Shown in pieces: positions 42,807 through 53,056 of a stretch of 64,000 nt of DNA. Position numbers and translations under genes: made by a program. Source of the stretch: CAVOXO01 sp963700425 (GTDB lineage Bacteria > Actinomycetota > Acidimicrobiia > Acidimicrobiales > Microtrichaceae); NCBI GenBank assembly GCA_963700425.1, contig CAVOXO010000010.1, forward strand, positions 47,548-111,547, read 5' to 3'. How positions within the stretch are numbered: the stretch's first letter is position 1; each line of letters starts with the position of its first letter. Below the pieces are notes generated by a model that was not told where the DNA came from, did not search any database, and saw only the letters and a program-made list of their open reading frames with translations.

Positions 42807-44204
42807 ATGACCGTTGTCAGCGACGCCGAGGTCCTGTGGGATCGAGTCTGCGCTCTTCTCGAGGAACAGGTGTCAGATGGCGTGTTCCAGGCCAGTTTCC
42901 GGGGAACGTCGGGTCTCTATCTCGACGAGAACTGCCTGACCGTCATCGTGCCCAGCCGATTCGTGCAGGAACGAATCGATCAGCGATACCGCGGACTTGT
43001 CCACAGCGCTCTGACCGACGCCGGCCACCCGACGCTCACGCTCGAGCTCCGGGTCGCTCCCGATGACCCGGCCACGAACTCCGCCGATGACCTGAACGAG
43101 TCGCTCGGTTCCATGACCGACGAGGCCATCGGCACCGACACCACCCACACCATCGACCTGACCGCCCAGCGCCAGCAGTCGACGAACCTGAACGCCCGCT
43201 ACACGTTCGACTCCTTCGTCACCGGGCCGTCCAACCGTTTCGCGTCGGCCGCAGCCCTCTCGGTGGCGGAGCGTCCGGCCCTGTCGTACAACCCCTTGTT
43301 CGTCTACGGCGCCGCAGGACTCGGGAAGACCCACCTCCTGCAGGCCATCGCCCACTACGTCGGCGAGAACTACCCGACGTACACGGTGCGCTACATCTCC
43401 ACCGAGACGTTGCTCAACGACTTCATCGATGCGATCCGCAACAACACCCAGGCGGAGTTCAAGCGTCGATATCGGGAGATCGATGTGCTCCTGGTCGACG
43501 ACGTCCAGTTCATGGAGGGCAAGGAACAACTCCAGGAGGAGTTCTTCCACACCTTCAACACCCTTCACGAGGCGAACAGACAGATCGTTCTCAGCTCGGA
43601 TCGGCCACCCGACGCGGTCGCCACGCTCGAGGACCGGCTGAGGAGTCGTTTCAAGATGGGGCTGGTCACCGACATCCAACCACCCGACCTCGAGACCCGC
43701 CTCGCGATCCTCAGGGTGAAAGCAGCTCAGTCGGCCACGCCGGTTCCGAGTGAGGTCCTCGAATTCATCGTCACCCACGTGACGAACAACATCCGTGAGC
43801 TCGAGGGCGCGCTCAACCGGGTCACCGCCTACGCCGCCCTCACCGGCACCGATCTCCAGGTCGCAGACGCCGAGAACGTCCTCGACGACATCATCGTCCG
43901 GTCCCAGCCCCGACAGATCACTCCCGAGATCATCCTCGACACGACAGCGACGAAGTTCGGCTTCGCCGTCGCGGACCTTCAACGCCACGACCGTCGGCGG
44001 CCTCTCGTCCTGGCCCGGCACATCTGCATGTACCTGTTCCGTGAACTCACCGACCTCAGCTACCCCCAGATCGCCGAACACTTCGACGGCCGGGATCACA
44101 CGACGATCATCTACGGCTACGAGAAGATCAAGACCGTCATGAAGGAACGGAAGAACGTCTACGACAGCGTCACCGAGTTGATCCAGGAGATCAAAGCCGG
44201 ATGA
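42807..44204 (+). CDS. dnaA: Chromosomal replication initiator DnaA
   Basis: This 465-residue initiator has an N-terminal domain (WDRVCALLEEQVSDGVFQASF), a variable linker, AAA+ domain III (NPLFVYGAAGLGKTHLLQAIAHYV; VLLVDDVQFMEGKEQLQEEFFHTFN; sensor segment RLRSRFKMGLVTDIQPPDLETRLAIL) and a C-terminal DNA-binding domain IV with the box-reading helix ELTDLSYPQIAEHFDGRDHTTIIYGYEKI. The start is ATG 42807. Downstream come dnaN, recF and the gyrase genes. Confidence 0.98.
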   Translation: MTVVSDAEVLWDRVCALLEEQVSDGVFQASFRGTSGLYLDENCLTVIVPSRFVQERIDQRYRGLVHSALTDAGHPTLTLELRVAPDDPATNSADDLNESLGSMTDEAIGTDTTHTIDLTAQRQQSTNLNARYTFDSFVTGPSNRFASAAALSVAERPALSYNPLFVYGAAGLGKTHLLQAIAHYVGENYPTYTVRYISTETLLNDFIDAIRNNTQAEFKRRYREIDVLLVDDVQFMEGKEQLQEEFFHTFNTLHEANRQIVLSSDRPPDAVATLEDRLRSRFKMGLVTDIQPPDLETRLAILRVKAAQSATPVPSEVLEFIVTHVTNNIRELEGALNRVTAYAALTGTDLQVADAENVLDDIIVRSQPRQITPEIILDTTATKFGFAVADLQRHDRRRPLVLARHICMYLFRELTDLSYPQIAEHFDGRDHTTIIYGYEKIKTVMKERKNVYDSVTELIQEIKAG

Positions 44205-44462
44205 CGCCGCCCACCGTTCGCCCGACGCGGATCGCGTCCGTGGTCGGACAACACCTTGGTGGCATGGGGACAACCCGTGTACGTGACGCCCACCCTCCCC
44301 AGACATCGATGGAATTCCATCCGTGTCCTGTGGGAGAGGGGGACAACCTCGGGACAAACCTCGCCCGGTATTCCGGGCATGGCGCTAGGTTCTCCACAAT
44401 TCACAGGCCCTACTACTTCGTCTTCCTGTGGTAACCAACGACACGAGAAAGAAGCAGCAATC
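44205..44462. other. dnaA-dnaN spacer, candidate oriC segment
   Basis: These 258 bases hold a near-consensus DnaA box TTCTCCACA (44390-44398), three copies of GGGACAA-type elements and a short hairpin GCCCGG-TATT-CCGGGC (44363-44378). In actinobacteria oriC is usually between dnaA and dnaN, so this is the best location by analogy, though perfect boxes are scarce here. Confidence 0.5.
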
Positions 44463-45557
44463 GTGAAATTCCGATGCGAACGCGATGTATTGGTCGACGG
44501 TCTGGCCTCTGCCGGTCGCGGTGTGTCGTCTCGCGGTGGGTCACTTCCGGTGCTCTCGGGTCTGAAGATGTCACTGCGGGGTGATCTGCTCACCATCACC
44601 GGAAGCGATCTCGATCTGACGATCAGCGTGGACGTCACGGTGGCCGGCGAGGACGACGGCGACATGGTGATGCCGGCTCGGCTCGGTGTCGACATCATCA
44701 AGGCGCTCGAACCGGGAGCGGTGAGCGTCGAGACATCCGATTCCGAGGTGGCGATCAGCTGCGGCCGGTCGGAGTTCTCGCTCCACGTCATCCCCGCAGC
44801 AGAATTCCCCCAGATCGGCGAGCCGGCAGGCGAGACCGTCAAGCTCGACGCCCCCACGTTCCTCGATGGATTGCGACAGGTGGTCCCCGCAGCCTCGACC
44901 GACGACTCGCGTCCCATCATCACCGGTGTGCTCATGGCGGCCGAGGGAGCCGGTCTGCGCCTGGTGTCGACCGATTCGTACCGACTCGCGGTTCGTGATC
45001 TCCCCGGTACGTCCGTTCTGGAAGCGGGCCAGAGCGTGCTCGTCCCATCCAGGGCTCTCAACGAGGTGTCACGACTTCTCACCGATTCGGACGAATTGAC
45101 CGTCACGCTCGGTGAACGCGACGTGTCGTTCGTGGTGGGGAACGTCCGTCTCATCACCCGTCTCATCGAGGGTGACTTCCCGAACTACCGAGGGCTCATT
45201 CCCGAGAACCAGCCCAATTCCATGACCGTCGACCGGATGGGACTCATCGACGCGGTGCGCAGGGTCAAGCTGATGGCGCGCGAGGCCACTCCGGTGCGAC
45301 TCACGATGCACGAGGACCGGGTCGACCTCGTGGCGATCACCCAGGATGTGGGACAGGCCCACGAGGAGATGGACTGCTCCCATGTCGGCGAGGAGCTCAC
45401 GGTGGCCTTCAATCCGGACTACCTGTTGAACGGTCTCGAGGTCTCCACCGGGGACGAGGTGCGTCTCGAGACCGTCGATGCGCTGAAGCCGGCGGTGATG
45501 CGGTCGACCGACGATCCCGACTTCCTGTACCTGTTGATGCCCGTCAGGGTGTCCTGA
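44463..45557 (+). CDS. dnaN: DNA polymerase III beta subunit (sliding clamp)
   Basis: This encodes 364 residues: three repeated clamp domains, starting VKFRCERDVLVDGLASAGRGVSSR, with PVLSGLKM, SDLDLTISVDV, FPQIG, PIITGVLM, TDSYRLAVRDL, GDFPNYRGLIP, and ending with the clamp-typical YLLMPVRVS. It tethers polymerase to DNA. The start is GTG 44463. recF follows four bases after its stop. Confidence 0.97.
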   Translation: MKFRCERDVLVDGLASAGRGVSSRGGSLPVLSGLKMSLRGDLLTITGSDLDLTISVDVTVAGEDDGDMVMPARLGVDIIKALEPGAVSVETSDSEVAISCGRSEFSLHVIPAAEFPQIGEPAGETVKLDAPTFLDGLRQVVPAASTDDSRPIITGVLMAAEGAGLRLVSTDSYRLAVRDLPGTSVLEAGQSVLVPSRALNEVSRLLTDSDELTVTLGERDVSFVVGNVRLITRLIEGDFPNYRGLIPENQPNSMTVDRMGLIDAVRRVKLMAREATPVRLTMHEDRVDLVAITQDVGQAHEEMDCSHVGEELTVAFNPDYLLNGLEVSTGDEVRLETVDALKPAVMRSTDDPDFLYLLMPVRVS

Positions 45558-45561
45558 CCCG

Positions 45562-46644
45562 ATGCGCATCACCGCGCTCGAGCTGTCCGCCTTCCGCAAC
45601 TACTCCGACCTGACGGTCACCTTCGATGACGGCATCACCGTTCTCGAGGGGGACAACGGACAGGGCAAGACCAACCTCATCGAGGCGATCGCCTTCCTCG
45701 CGTCGCTCCGTTCCTTCCGCGGGTCGCCGTCGTCCGCTCTGGTGCGCAGTGGGTCCGACACAGCGGTGATCCGTGCCGATGTGGTGGAGGGTGAGCGGTT
45801 GTCACTGTTCGAGGTGGAGATCCCCCGTGAGCCGCCGGTTGCGGGCACAGATCAATCGTCAGAAGGTGGCATCGGGTCGCGACATGGCCCATGAGATGTC
45901 GGTGACCGTCTTCAGTCCCGACGATCTCGAACTCATCAAGGGCGGTCCCTCGATCAGGCAGGGATCTCATCGACGACCTGCTGTGTCAGCTCCATCCCAA
46001 GAACGCCGCGGCCCTCGCGGAATTCGAGAGAACCCTCCGGCAGCGCAACGCGCTTCTCAAACAGCTCGGCGGTCGACTTGCATGCGGACTCGGAGCTGAC
46101 GTTGGAGGTGTGGGACGAACGACTGGCGACGACCGGTGAGCGGGTCGGCGTCCTGCGGAAACGGGTGTGCGAGCAGCTCGAACCGCTGGTTCGCGAAGCG
46201 TACGCCCAGCTCGACCACGGCCGAGCCGAGGTCGGGGTGACCTACGGCGGTGAGTGGCAGGACGTGGGCCTCATCGACGCCTTGGCGCGCTCGCGGGACG
46301 ACGATGTCCGACGCGGGTTGTCGCTGGTGGGTCCGCACCGTGACGAGGTCACGATCTCCCTGGCGGGGTTGCCCGCACGGACGTCGTCGTCACAGGGCGA
46401 GCAACGCTCGCTGGTGCTCGGTCTCCGTCTCGCGTCACACCGCCTGGTGATCGAAGCGCGTGATCGTCAGCCGATCCTGCTGCTCGACGACGTGTTCTCC
46501 GAGCTCGATCCCGAACGGTCGGCTGCTCTGGTGGCGCATCTGCCCGCAGGGCAGACCCTCGTGACGACCGCGCATCCGTTGCCCGAGGGGCTTCATCACG
46601 ATTCGAGGTTCGTCGTGAGCAACGGTCATCTGCGGGCCGGGTAG
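45562..46644 (+). CDS. recF: DNA replication and repair protein RecF, three frameshifts
   Basis: RecF is an SMC-like ATPase that helps load RecA at gaps. Walker A EGDNGQGKTNLIEAIAFL, then the coding frame moves by one base near 45832 (continues SRRLRAQINRQKVASG), near 45962 (QDLIDDLLCQLHPKN) and near 46078 (HADSELTLEVWDERL). The signature QGEQRSLVLGLRLA and Walker B PILLLDDVFSELDPERS are in the final frame. Each event is repaired by dropping one base, leaving normal RecF sequence of about 359 residues. A run of three one-base insertions in an otherwise conserved gene points to consensus error more than decay. Confidence 0.9.
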
Positions 46645-46654
46645 CGTCGGGTCC

Positions 46655-46971
46655 GTGCACCGCCGACGTTCCCCCATGCCGATCGACAGCGTGATGGAGC
46701 GCCTGCGTCGCCACTACGGGCATGGCTCCGGGCGGAGTGGTCGACGGGCTCGAAACCGACTGGGAGTCCATCGTGGGTCCGGAGGTGGCCTCTCGCAGCC
46801 ATCCACGTGAGTTGCGGGGGGGCGAACTCGTCGTGGAGGTGCGCGATACCGCCACGGCTCAGGTGATCCCGTGGTCCACCGACGACATCGTGGCGTCGCT
46901 CGTGCGGCGACGGTCACGACGGCAAGCCGATTCGTGTCCGGACGAAGGTCGTTCGAACCCCTCGTCGGTGA
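46655..46971 (+). CDS. dciA: DciA/DUF721 helicase-loading protein, two frameshifts
   Basis: Pieces in three frames together give the DUF721 family: VHRRRSPMPIDSVMERLRRHYG from GTG 46655, then VVDGLETDWESIVGPEVASRSHPRELRGGELVVEVRDTATAQVI, then HDGKPIRVRTKVVRTPRR. One extra base near 46720 and one near 46910 separate them; deletions give ~104 residues. DciA loads DnaB at the fork in bacteria without DnaC and is normally between recF and gyrB in actinobacteria (mycobacterial Rv0004), as here. Confidence 0.82.
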
Positions 46972-47040
46972 GTCGGGGGACCTGAGCGTCGGTGGGGGAG
47001 TGGTAGAGTACATCGGTGCAACTTGACCTTCACCCACAAC

Positions 47041-47061
47041 TTGTACACAGCTTTGTCCACA
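47041..47061 (+). promoter_or_regulatory. Two DnaA boxes upstream of gyrB
   Basis: TTGTACACA (47041-47049) and a consensus TTGTCCACA (47053-47061) lie 12 bases apart in the dciA-gyrB spacer. They may couple gyrB expression to DnaA or belong to a dispersed origin. Confidence 0.6.
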
Positions 47062-47143
47062 GGAGTGCGAGTGCGGTCGCAGCATGTCGATCCCGACTCT
47101 CGAGGGGCGGCACGGCACGGGTGAGCAGCCGGAAGGACCGTGC

Positions 47144-49087
47144 GTGACAACTGACGAGAGCTCATACGGGGCGGACCAGATCCAGGTCCTCGAAGGCCTC
47201 GAGGCGGTTCGGAAGCGACCCGGGATGTACATCGGCTCGACCGGCCCGTCGGGTCTGCACCACATGGTCTACGAAGTCGTCGACAACGCCGTTGACGAGG
47301 CAATGGCGGGTTCTGCACGCCGGATCGACGTCCGGATACACGACGACGGGTCGTGCGAGGTCATGCGACGACGGTCGCGGAATCCCCGTCGAGTCGCATC
47401 CCAAGTACGACGACCTCACCGCGGCCGAGGTCGTTCTCACCGTCCTCCACGCCGGCGGCAAGTTCGGCGGCGGCGGCTACAAGGTGTCCGGCGGACTCCA
47501 CGGCGTCGGCGTCTCGGTGGTCAACGCCCTGTCCCGCCGCGTCGAGGTCGAGATCGATCGGGACGGTCGGCGCCACCGGATGGCCTACGTCGACGGTGGC
47601 GCTCCCGACGAGCGGCTCCGCGACGTCGGGACCAGCCCCGCCGGGACGAACGGGAACGATCGTGCGGTTCTGGCCGGACGGCACGGTGTTCGACGAGGTC
47701 AACTTCCGTGGTCAGACCCTGCTCGAACGCTTCCAGATGATGGCGTTTCTCAACGCGGGTCTCGAGATCACCTTCACCGACGACCGCCATCCCGAGACCG
47801 AGCCGGTCCTCTTCCGCTACGACGGCGGCGTCCGGGACTTCGTTCGCCACGTCAACGCCTCGAAGGAATCGCTCTTCTCCGACGTCGGTTACCTCCAGCA
47901 GTCCGAGGACGACGAGTGGGTCGATGGAGGTCGAGGTCGCCTTCCAGTGGAACACCGGGTACAACGCCGACGGTCTGCACTCGCTTCGCGAACGGCATCA
48001 CCACCATCGAGGGCGGGATGCACGTCGAGGGCTTCAAGAAGGCCCTCACCAACACGGTCAATCGCTACGCCCGGGACAAGGGCCTCCTCAAGGAGAAGGA
48101 ACGCGAACCTCCAGGGAGAGGACATCCGCGAGGGACTCACGGCGATCGTCTCGGTGAAGCTCACCGATCCACAGTTCGAGGGCCAGACCAAGGGCAAGCT
48201 CGGCAACGTTCCCATGCGCTCACTGGTCGAACGGGCCACCAACGAACACCTCGGCCGACTGGCTCGAGGAGCATCCGAGCGAGGCCAAGACGCATCCTGT
48301 CCAAGTCGCTCCAGGCGGCGCGCGCCGCGCGAGGCGGCGCGCAGTGCCCGCGACGCCACCCGTCGCAAGTCGGCGCTCGACGGCGCGGGCCTGCCCGGAA
48401 AGCTCGCCGACTGCTCGTCGAAGGATCCTCGTGAGTGCGAGATCTACATCGTCGAGGGCAACTCCGCCGGCGGTTCGGCCAAGGACGCCCGCGATCCCGG
48501 TCACGATGGCGATCCTCCCCATCCGGGGCAAGATCCTCAATGTCGAGCGGGCCCGCATCGACAAGATGCTGAAGAACACCGAGGTCACGTCGCTCATCCA
48601 GGCCATCGGGGCGGGCGTCGGCGAGGAGTTCGACGTCGACAAGGCCCGCTACCACAAGGTCGTGATCCTCTGCGACGCCGACGTGGACGGCAGCCACATC
48701 CGCACCCTGCTGCTGACGTTCTTCTTCCGCCAGATGAAGCCGCTCGTCGAGATGGGCTACGTCTACATCGCCCAACCGCCGCTGTATTCGACGAAGATCG
48801 GACGCGACACGATCTACCTCAAGGACGACGCCGCCAAGGCCGCGTTCCTCGCCGAGCGCCCCAAACACACCGAGGACTTCGCCCGGCTCAAGGGGCTGGG
48901 CGAGATGGACGCCGAGGAGTTGTGGGCGACCACCATGGACCCGACCAGACGGACGCTGCTCCAGGTGTCGCTCGAAGAGGCCGCCATCGCTGATGAGGTC
49001 TGCTCGATCCTCATGGGCGAGGACGTCGAGAGCCGCAAACACTTCATCCAGACGAACGCACGCGACGTGCGCTTTCTCGACATCTAG
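47144..49087 (+). CDS. gyrB: DNA gyrase subunit B, nine frameshifts
   Basis: GyrB provides the ATPase of gyrase. The start is placed at GTG 47144 because GGAAGGA lies seven bases upstream (ATG 47084 is the alternative). Family residues are conserved: YEVVDNAVDEAMAG, DDGRGIPVESHPKYD, HAGGKFGGGGYKVSGGLHGVG, EGNSAGGSAK, CDADVDGSHIRTLLLTFFFR, KGLGEMDAEELWATTMDP and FIQTNARDVRFLDI. The frame changes by one extra base near 47365, 47649, 47923, 47984, 48105, 48259, 48293, 48327 and 48499; deleting one G at each gives continuous GyrB (~645 residues). No substitutions at key sites suggest decay. As gyrB is essential, consensus error is the first explanation. Confidence 0.93.
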
Positions 49088-49099
49088 GACCGACACCAG

Positions 49100-51716
49100 A
49101 TGACCGACGAATCGACATCGCCGGTGACGACGTTCCCGTCGATCCCTCTCCGATCTCCGAGATCGTGCGGGGCACGATCGAGCCGATCGAGATCCAGACC
49201 GAGATGGAGCAGTCGTTCCTCGACTACGCCATGTCGGTCATCGTGTCGCGGGCACTGCCCGACGTGCGCGACGGTCTCAAGCCGGTTCATCGGCGCATTC
49301 TCTGGGCCATGCACGACGCGGGTCTGCGTCCCGATCGCCCGCACCGAAAGTGCGCGACGGTCGTCGGCAACGTCATCGGCACTACCACCCCCATGGTGAT
49401 TCGTCGGTCTACGACGCCATGGTGCGCATGGGTCAGGACTTCTCTCTCGGTCACGTTCTCATCGACAAGCACGGGAACTTCGGGTCGCCGTCGGAGCCGC
49501 CCGCTGCGTATCGGTACACCGAGTGTCGCGTTGTCGACCCTGGCCATGCACATGTTGGCCAACATCGACGAGGACACCGTCGACATGGCACCGAACTTCG
49601 ACGGGTCGACGCGACGAACCCACGGTCCTGCCGTCGCGATTTCCGAATCTCCTGGTCAACGGTTCCCAGGGCATCGCCGTCGGAATGGCGACGAACATCC
49701 CGCCGCACAATCTCGGGGAGATCATCGACGCCACGATTCATCTCATCGAACATCCCGACGCCACCGTCGACGATCTCATGGAGTTCGTCAAGGGCCCCGA
49801 CTTCCCCACCGGTGGCCAGGTGATGGGTCGGTCGGGAATCAGCTCCGCGTACCGCACCGGACGCGGTTCGGTGAAGATCCGCGCCGCCGCCGAGATCGTC
49901 GACGGACCGCGTGGCGACCCAGATCGTCGTGACCGAGATTCCGTATCAGACCTCGGTCGAGGCCATCGAGGCCAAAGCGGCCGAACTGGTGAACAACCAC
50001 GAGATCGACGGGATCAGGGCGATCCGCAACGGTTCCGCGAAGGGCAAGGTCGAACTCGTCTTCGAACTCAAGAAGGACGCGCCGGCGCTCGTCATTCTCA
50101 ACAATCTCTACAAGCACACTCCGATGCAGACCACCTTCGCCACCAACTTCGTGGCGCTGGTCGACGGCGTTCCGCGTACCCTCGGCCTGAAGGAGGCGCT
50201 GGACCACTACGTCCGCCATCAGCGGGAGGTCATCCGACGTCGTTCGGAGTATCGCCTCGGAAAGGCCCGGGCCCGGGCTCACATCGTCGAGGGACTGCTG
50301 CGGGCCATCGATCTCATCGACGAGATCATCGCTGCCATCCGAGCGTCGGACGACAAGCCCGCCGCCCGGGTGGCGTTGAGGGCCGAACCGTTCGAGTTCT
50401 CCGAGGAGCAGGCCGAGCACATCCTCGACATGCCGCTGAGCCGGCTCACGCGACTGGGTCGCTCGACCCTCGAGGAGGAACTGGCAGAGCCTGAAGGTCA
50501 CGATCTCCGGCCTCGAGGCGATCCTGGGCGACGACGCGACCTCCGCGACGGTCATCACCGACCGAGATCCGCGAGATCCGTGACGAGTTCGCCGTTCCTC
50601 GCCGGTCGCCGCTCACGATCGACCCCGGCGATCTCGACGTCGAGGATCTGATCGACGACGAGGAGCTCGTCGTGACGATGACCGCAAACGGCTACATCAA
50701 GACGGTGTCGGCCGACGTGTTCCGGACCCAGGGCCGAGGAGGACGCGGAGTGGCCGGTACCAAGTTCAAGGACGAGGACTACGTCTCCGACATCATTCAC
50801 ACCACCGCGCACGCGTATCTGCTGTTCTTCTCCAACCGTGGCCGGGTCTACCGACTCAAGGCGCATCAGATTCCGATGATGGATCGGACAGCGCCGCGGC
50901 ACCGCGATGGTCAATCTCCTGCAGCTGCAACCCGACGAGCGCGTCCAGGCGGTCATCGACACCCGCGACTACGAGACCCACCGCTTCCTGTTGTTCGTGA
51001 CTCTGACGGGAGTCGTGAAGAAGACTCTGTTCAACGCCTACGACTCGTCACGACAGGCCGGGCTGATCGCCCTCAACCTCCGTGATGACGACGAGCTGGT
51101 TCAGGGTTCTGGCGGTGAACGAGGACGACGACATCATGTGCGTCTCCCGGCTGGCCGGGCCATCCGCTTCGCGGAAAGCGACGTCCGGGCCATGGGTCGT
51201 GACGCGACCGGAGTGCGAGGCATGAAGCTCCAGCGACGGCGACCTGGTGGTGTCGGCGGATGTGGTCGCCGCCGATCATCGGCTGCTGACCATCACCGAC
51301 GGCGGATTCGGCAAACGCACCGATCCCGACAACTTCAACCAGCAGAGTCGCGGCGGCCAGGGCGTGCGGGCCATGAAGCTCAACGACGCCAAGGGCTCGG
51401 TCGTCGCCGCGTTGATGGTCGCGGAGGGTGATCGAGGTGTTCCTGATCGCGGACTCGGGTGTGACCATCCGGGTGTCGACCGACGAGATCTCCCTCCAGG
51501 GTCGTGACGCGACGGGCGTGCGGGTGATGAACCTCGACGACGACGACACAGGTCGTGGCAGTCGCCCGCGTTCTCCAAGGACGACGAGGACGAGGCGACG
51601 ACGACGAGACCGAGATCGAGACCGAGACCGAGGCTGCCGGCGCCGTGCCGGACCCGGATTCGGGCGGCGAACCCGTGGTCGACAACTCGGGTGAGGGCGA
51701 CGACGTCGCGGAGTAG
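49100..51716 (+). CDS. gyrA: DNA gyrase subunit A, about thirteen frameshifts
   Basis: GyrA cuts and rejoins DNA. Frame changes of one extra base occur near 49526, 49610, 49906, 50490, 50561, 50896, 51104, 51231, 51433 and 51548; one missing base fits near 49112, 49384 and 51150. After correction the protein runs MTDE...IEPIEIQTEMEQSFLDYAMSVIVSRALPDVRDGLKPVHRRIL, YHPHGDSSVYDAMVRMGQDF, catalytic Tyr in AAYRYTECR, VNGSQGIAVGMATNIPPHNL, and a C-terminal beta-pinwheel with the gyrase box QGRGGRGV. The last ~50 residues form an acidic tail (ETEIETETEAAG). The stop is TAG 51714. The order gyrB-gyrA-DUF3566-tRNA-Ile is standard for actinobacteria. Confidence 0.93.
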
Positions 51717-51763
51717 AATCCCTCTCACTTCCCCCTTCGATCGTCTCGACCACGGAGTCGGCG

Positions 51764-52090
51764 ATGGGGAGAAGTATCGGCGAGGAGCGAGCGCAGACGA
51801 CGCTGTGGCTTCTCGTGATCTGTGTGGTCGTCGTGTTGTGTGTCGCCGGAGTCATGGCGGTGGGAGGCCGCTCCGTTCGTGCGGGACGGTATCGCTCCGC
51901 CGCGGACCTGGTAGCTCTCGCAGCAGTGCATCGCGACGAGGGTGTCGCTGCGGTGGTGGCGTCCGACAACGACGTGCGGCTGCGCTCGGTTCGGTGGATC
52001 GACGACTCCACTGTCGTGATCGTCGTCGAGACACCTGACGGCGACACCCTGTCGGCGACGGCGGAGGCAGAGGTCCGCATCACGCAGTGA
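51764..52090 (+). CDS. TadE-like single-pass pseudopilin/secretion-neighbourhood protein
   Basis: This encodes 108 residues with one N-terminal transmembrane helix (TTLWLLVICVVVVLCVAGVMAV) preceded by GEERAQ and followed by VRAGRYRSAADLVALAAVH, the layout of TadE-like 'helicase/secretion neighbourhood' proteins. The rest is an outer beta-rich domain. No other pilus gene is beside it, so function is open. The start is ATG 51764. Confidence 0.62.
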   Translation: MGRSIGEERAQTTLWLLVICVVVVLCVAGVMAVGGRSVRAGRYRSAADLVALAAVHRDEGVAAVVASDNDVRLRSVRWIDDSTVVIVVETPDGDTLSATAEAEVRITQ

Positions 52091-52127
52091 TCGGTTCGGG
52101 GGCCGTCCCTGAATAGACTCGGCCGCT

Positions 52128-52799
52128 GTGACCGCACCATCGGAAGAGGCCGGAACCTCCACGGCGGAGTCGAGTGCCTCCGTGTCCTCCGACAGCGCGG
52201 ACCCGGCGCCGACCGACCCGGTCACGACATCGGCCGTCACAGCTCGCTGGAAGGACGAGAAGTCCACCGACCGCGACGCTGCCGACCGCGCCCCGGGAGA
52301 CGCCTCGCCTTCGGGGGACGATCCCGCTGAGCCCGCCTCCTCGACGCCTCCCGCCGATGGACCCCACACCGTCACCAAGAGACGGCGAGGGCGCGCACAA
52401 CGATTCGAAGCCCGCAAAGTGCATCGCCTGGTACGCCACATCGACCCCTGGTCGACCGCGAAGTTCGCCGTGGTGTTCTTCCTCGCCATGTGGGTGATGA
52501 TGATGGTCGCGGCGCTCATCGTGTGGGCCGTCGCAGACCGGGCCGGCACGATCGGCAACATCGAGAGTTTCTTCCAGGACCTCGGATTCAAGGACGTCGA
52601 GATCGACGACCGGTTCTACGTGAGGGGTCTCGGTCTCGTGGGCCTCGTCATGACGTTCGCTCTGTCGGTCGGGAGCATCGTCGGCGCCATGGTCTTCAAT
52701 CTGATCAGCGACATCATCGGAGGGATCTGGATCACCGTGATCGAAGAGGAGTCCGCCCGCCCCGTGTCTGGTTCGCCCGACAACTCTGATGTCGGATAA
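52128..52799 (+). CDS. DUF3566 membrane protein
   Basis: This encodes 223 residues from GTG 52128. The first ~110 residues are Ser/Asp/Pro-rich and disordered, ending in basic KRRRGRAQRFEARKVHRLVRHID. The DUF3566 part follows with two transmembrane helices (FAVVFFLAMWVMMMVAALIVWAVA and LGLVGLVMTFALSVGSIVGAMVFNLISDIIGGI). This family is found just after gyrA in actinobacteria; in mycobacteria the region affects cell-wall growth, but its biochemical role is unknown. Confidence 0.85.
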   Translation: MTAPSEEAGTSTAESSASVSSDSADPAPTDPVTTSAVTARWKDEKSTDRDAADRAPGDASPSGDDPAEPASSTPPADGPHTVTKRRRGRAQRFEARKVHRLVRHIDPWSTAKFAVVFFLAMWVMMMVAALIVWAVADRAGTIGNIESFFQDLGFKDVEIDDRFYVRGLGLVGLVMTFALSVGSIVGAMVFNLISDIIGGIWITVIEEESARPVSGSPDNSDVG

Positions 52800-52813
52800 C
52801 GTCGCTGCGCCTC

Positions 52814-52887
<74 letters not shown>

Positions 52888-52918
52888 CGATGCAGCCGAC
52901 CGCCACACCGTCCGCTCC

Positions 52919-53056
52919 ATGAGAGCTCTGCGTCGGGCCGTCGCGGCTCTCGCCGTCGCTGCGCTCGCCGCGGTTGTCGTCCGGCTTCGAGGAACCGGGG
53001 GGACTCCTCCCCAGTCCGGCGGGTGGCGGGAACTCACCGGCGATGACCTCCGCTGA
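52919..53056 (+). CDS. Small single-helix membrane protein (45 codons)
   Basis: This short frame (MRALRRAVAALAVAALAAVV then RLRGTGGTPPQSGGWRELTG) has a basic start, one hydrophobic helix and a polar tail with GGWREL. A tail of this type recurs in small uncharacterised actinobacterial proteins as far as I remember. It overlaps the next gene by 14 bases in another frame. There is no clear Shine-Dalgarno, so it is a tentative call. Confidence 0.5.
   Translation: MRALRRAVAALAVAALAAVVVRLRGTGGTPPQSGGWRELTGDDLR

Noticed and set aside
47353..48993. Long alternative-frame protein across gyrB
   Set aside because: Only segments of this frame resemble GyrB; the rest is shadow sequence created by the frameshifts.
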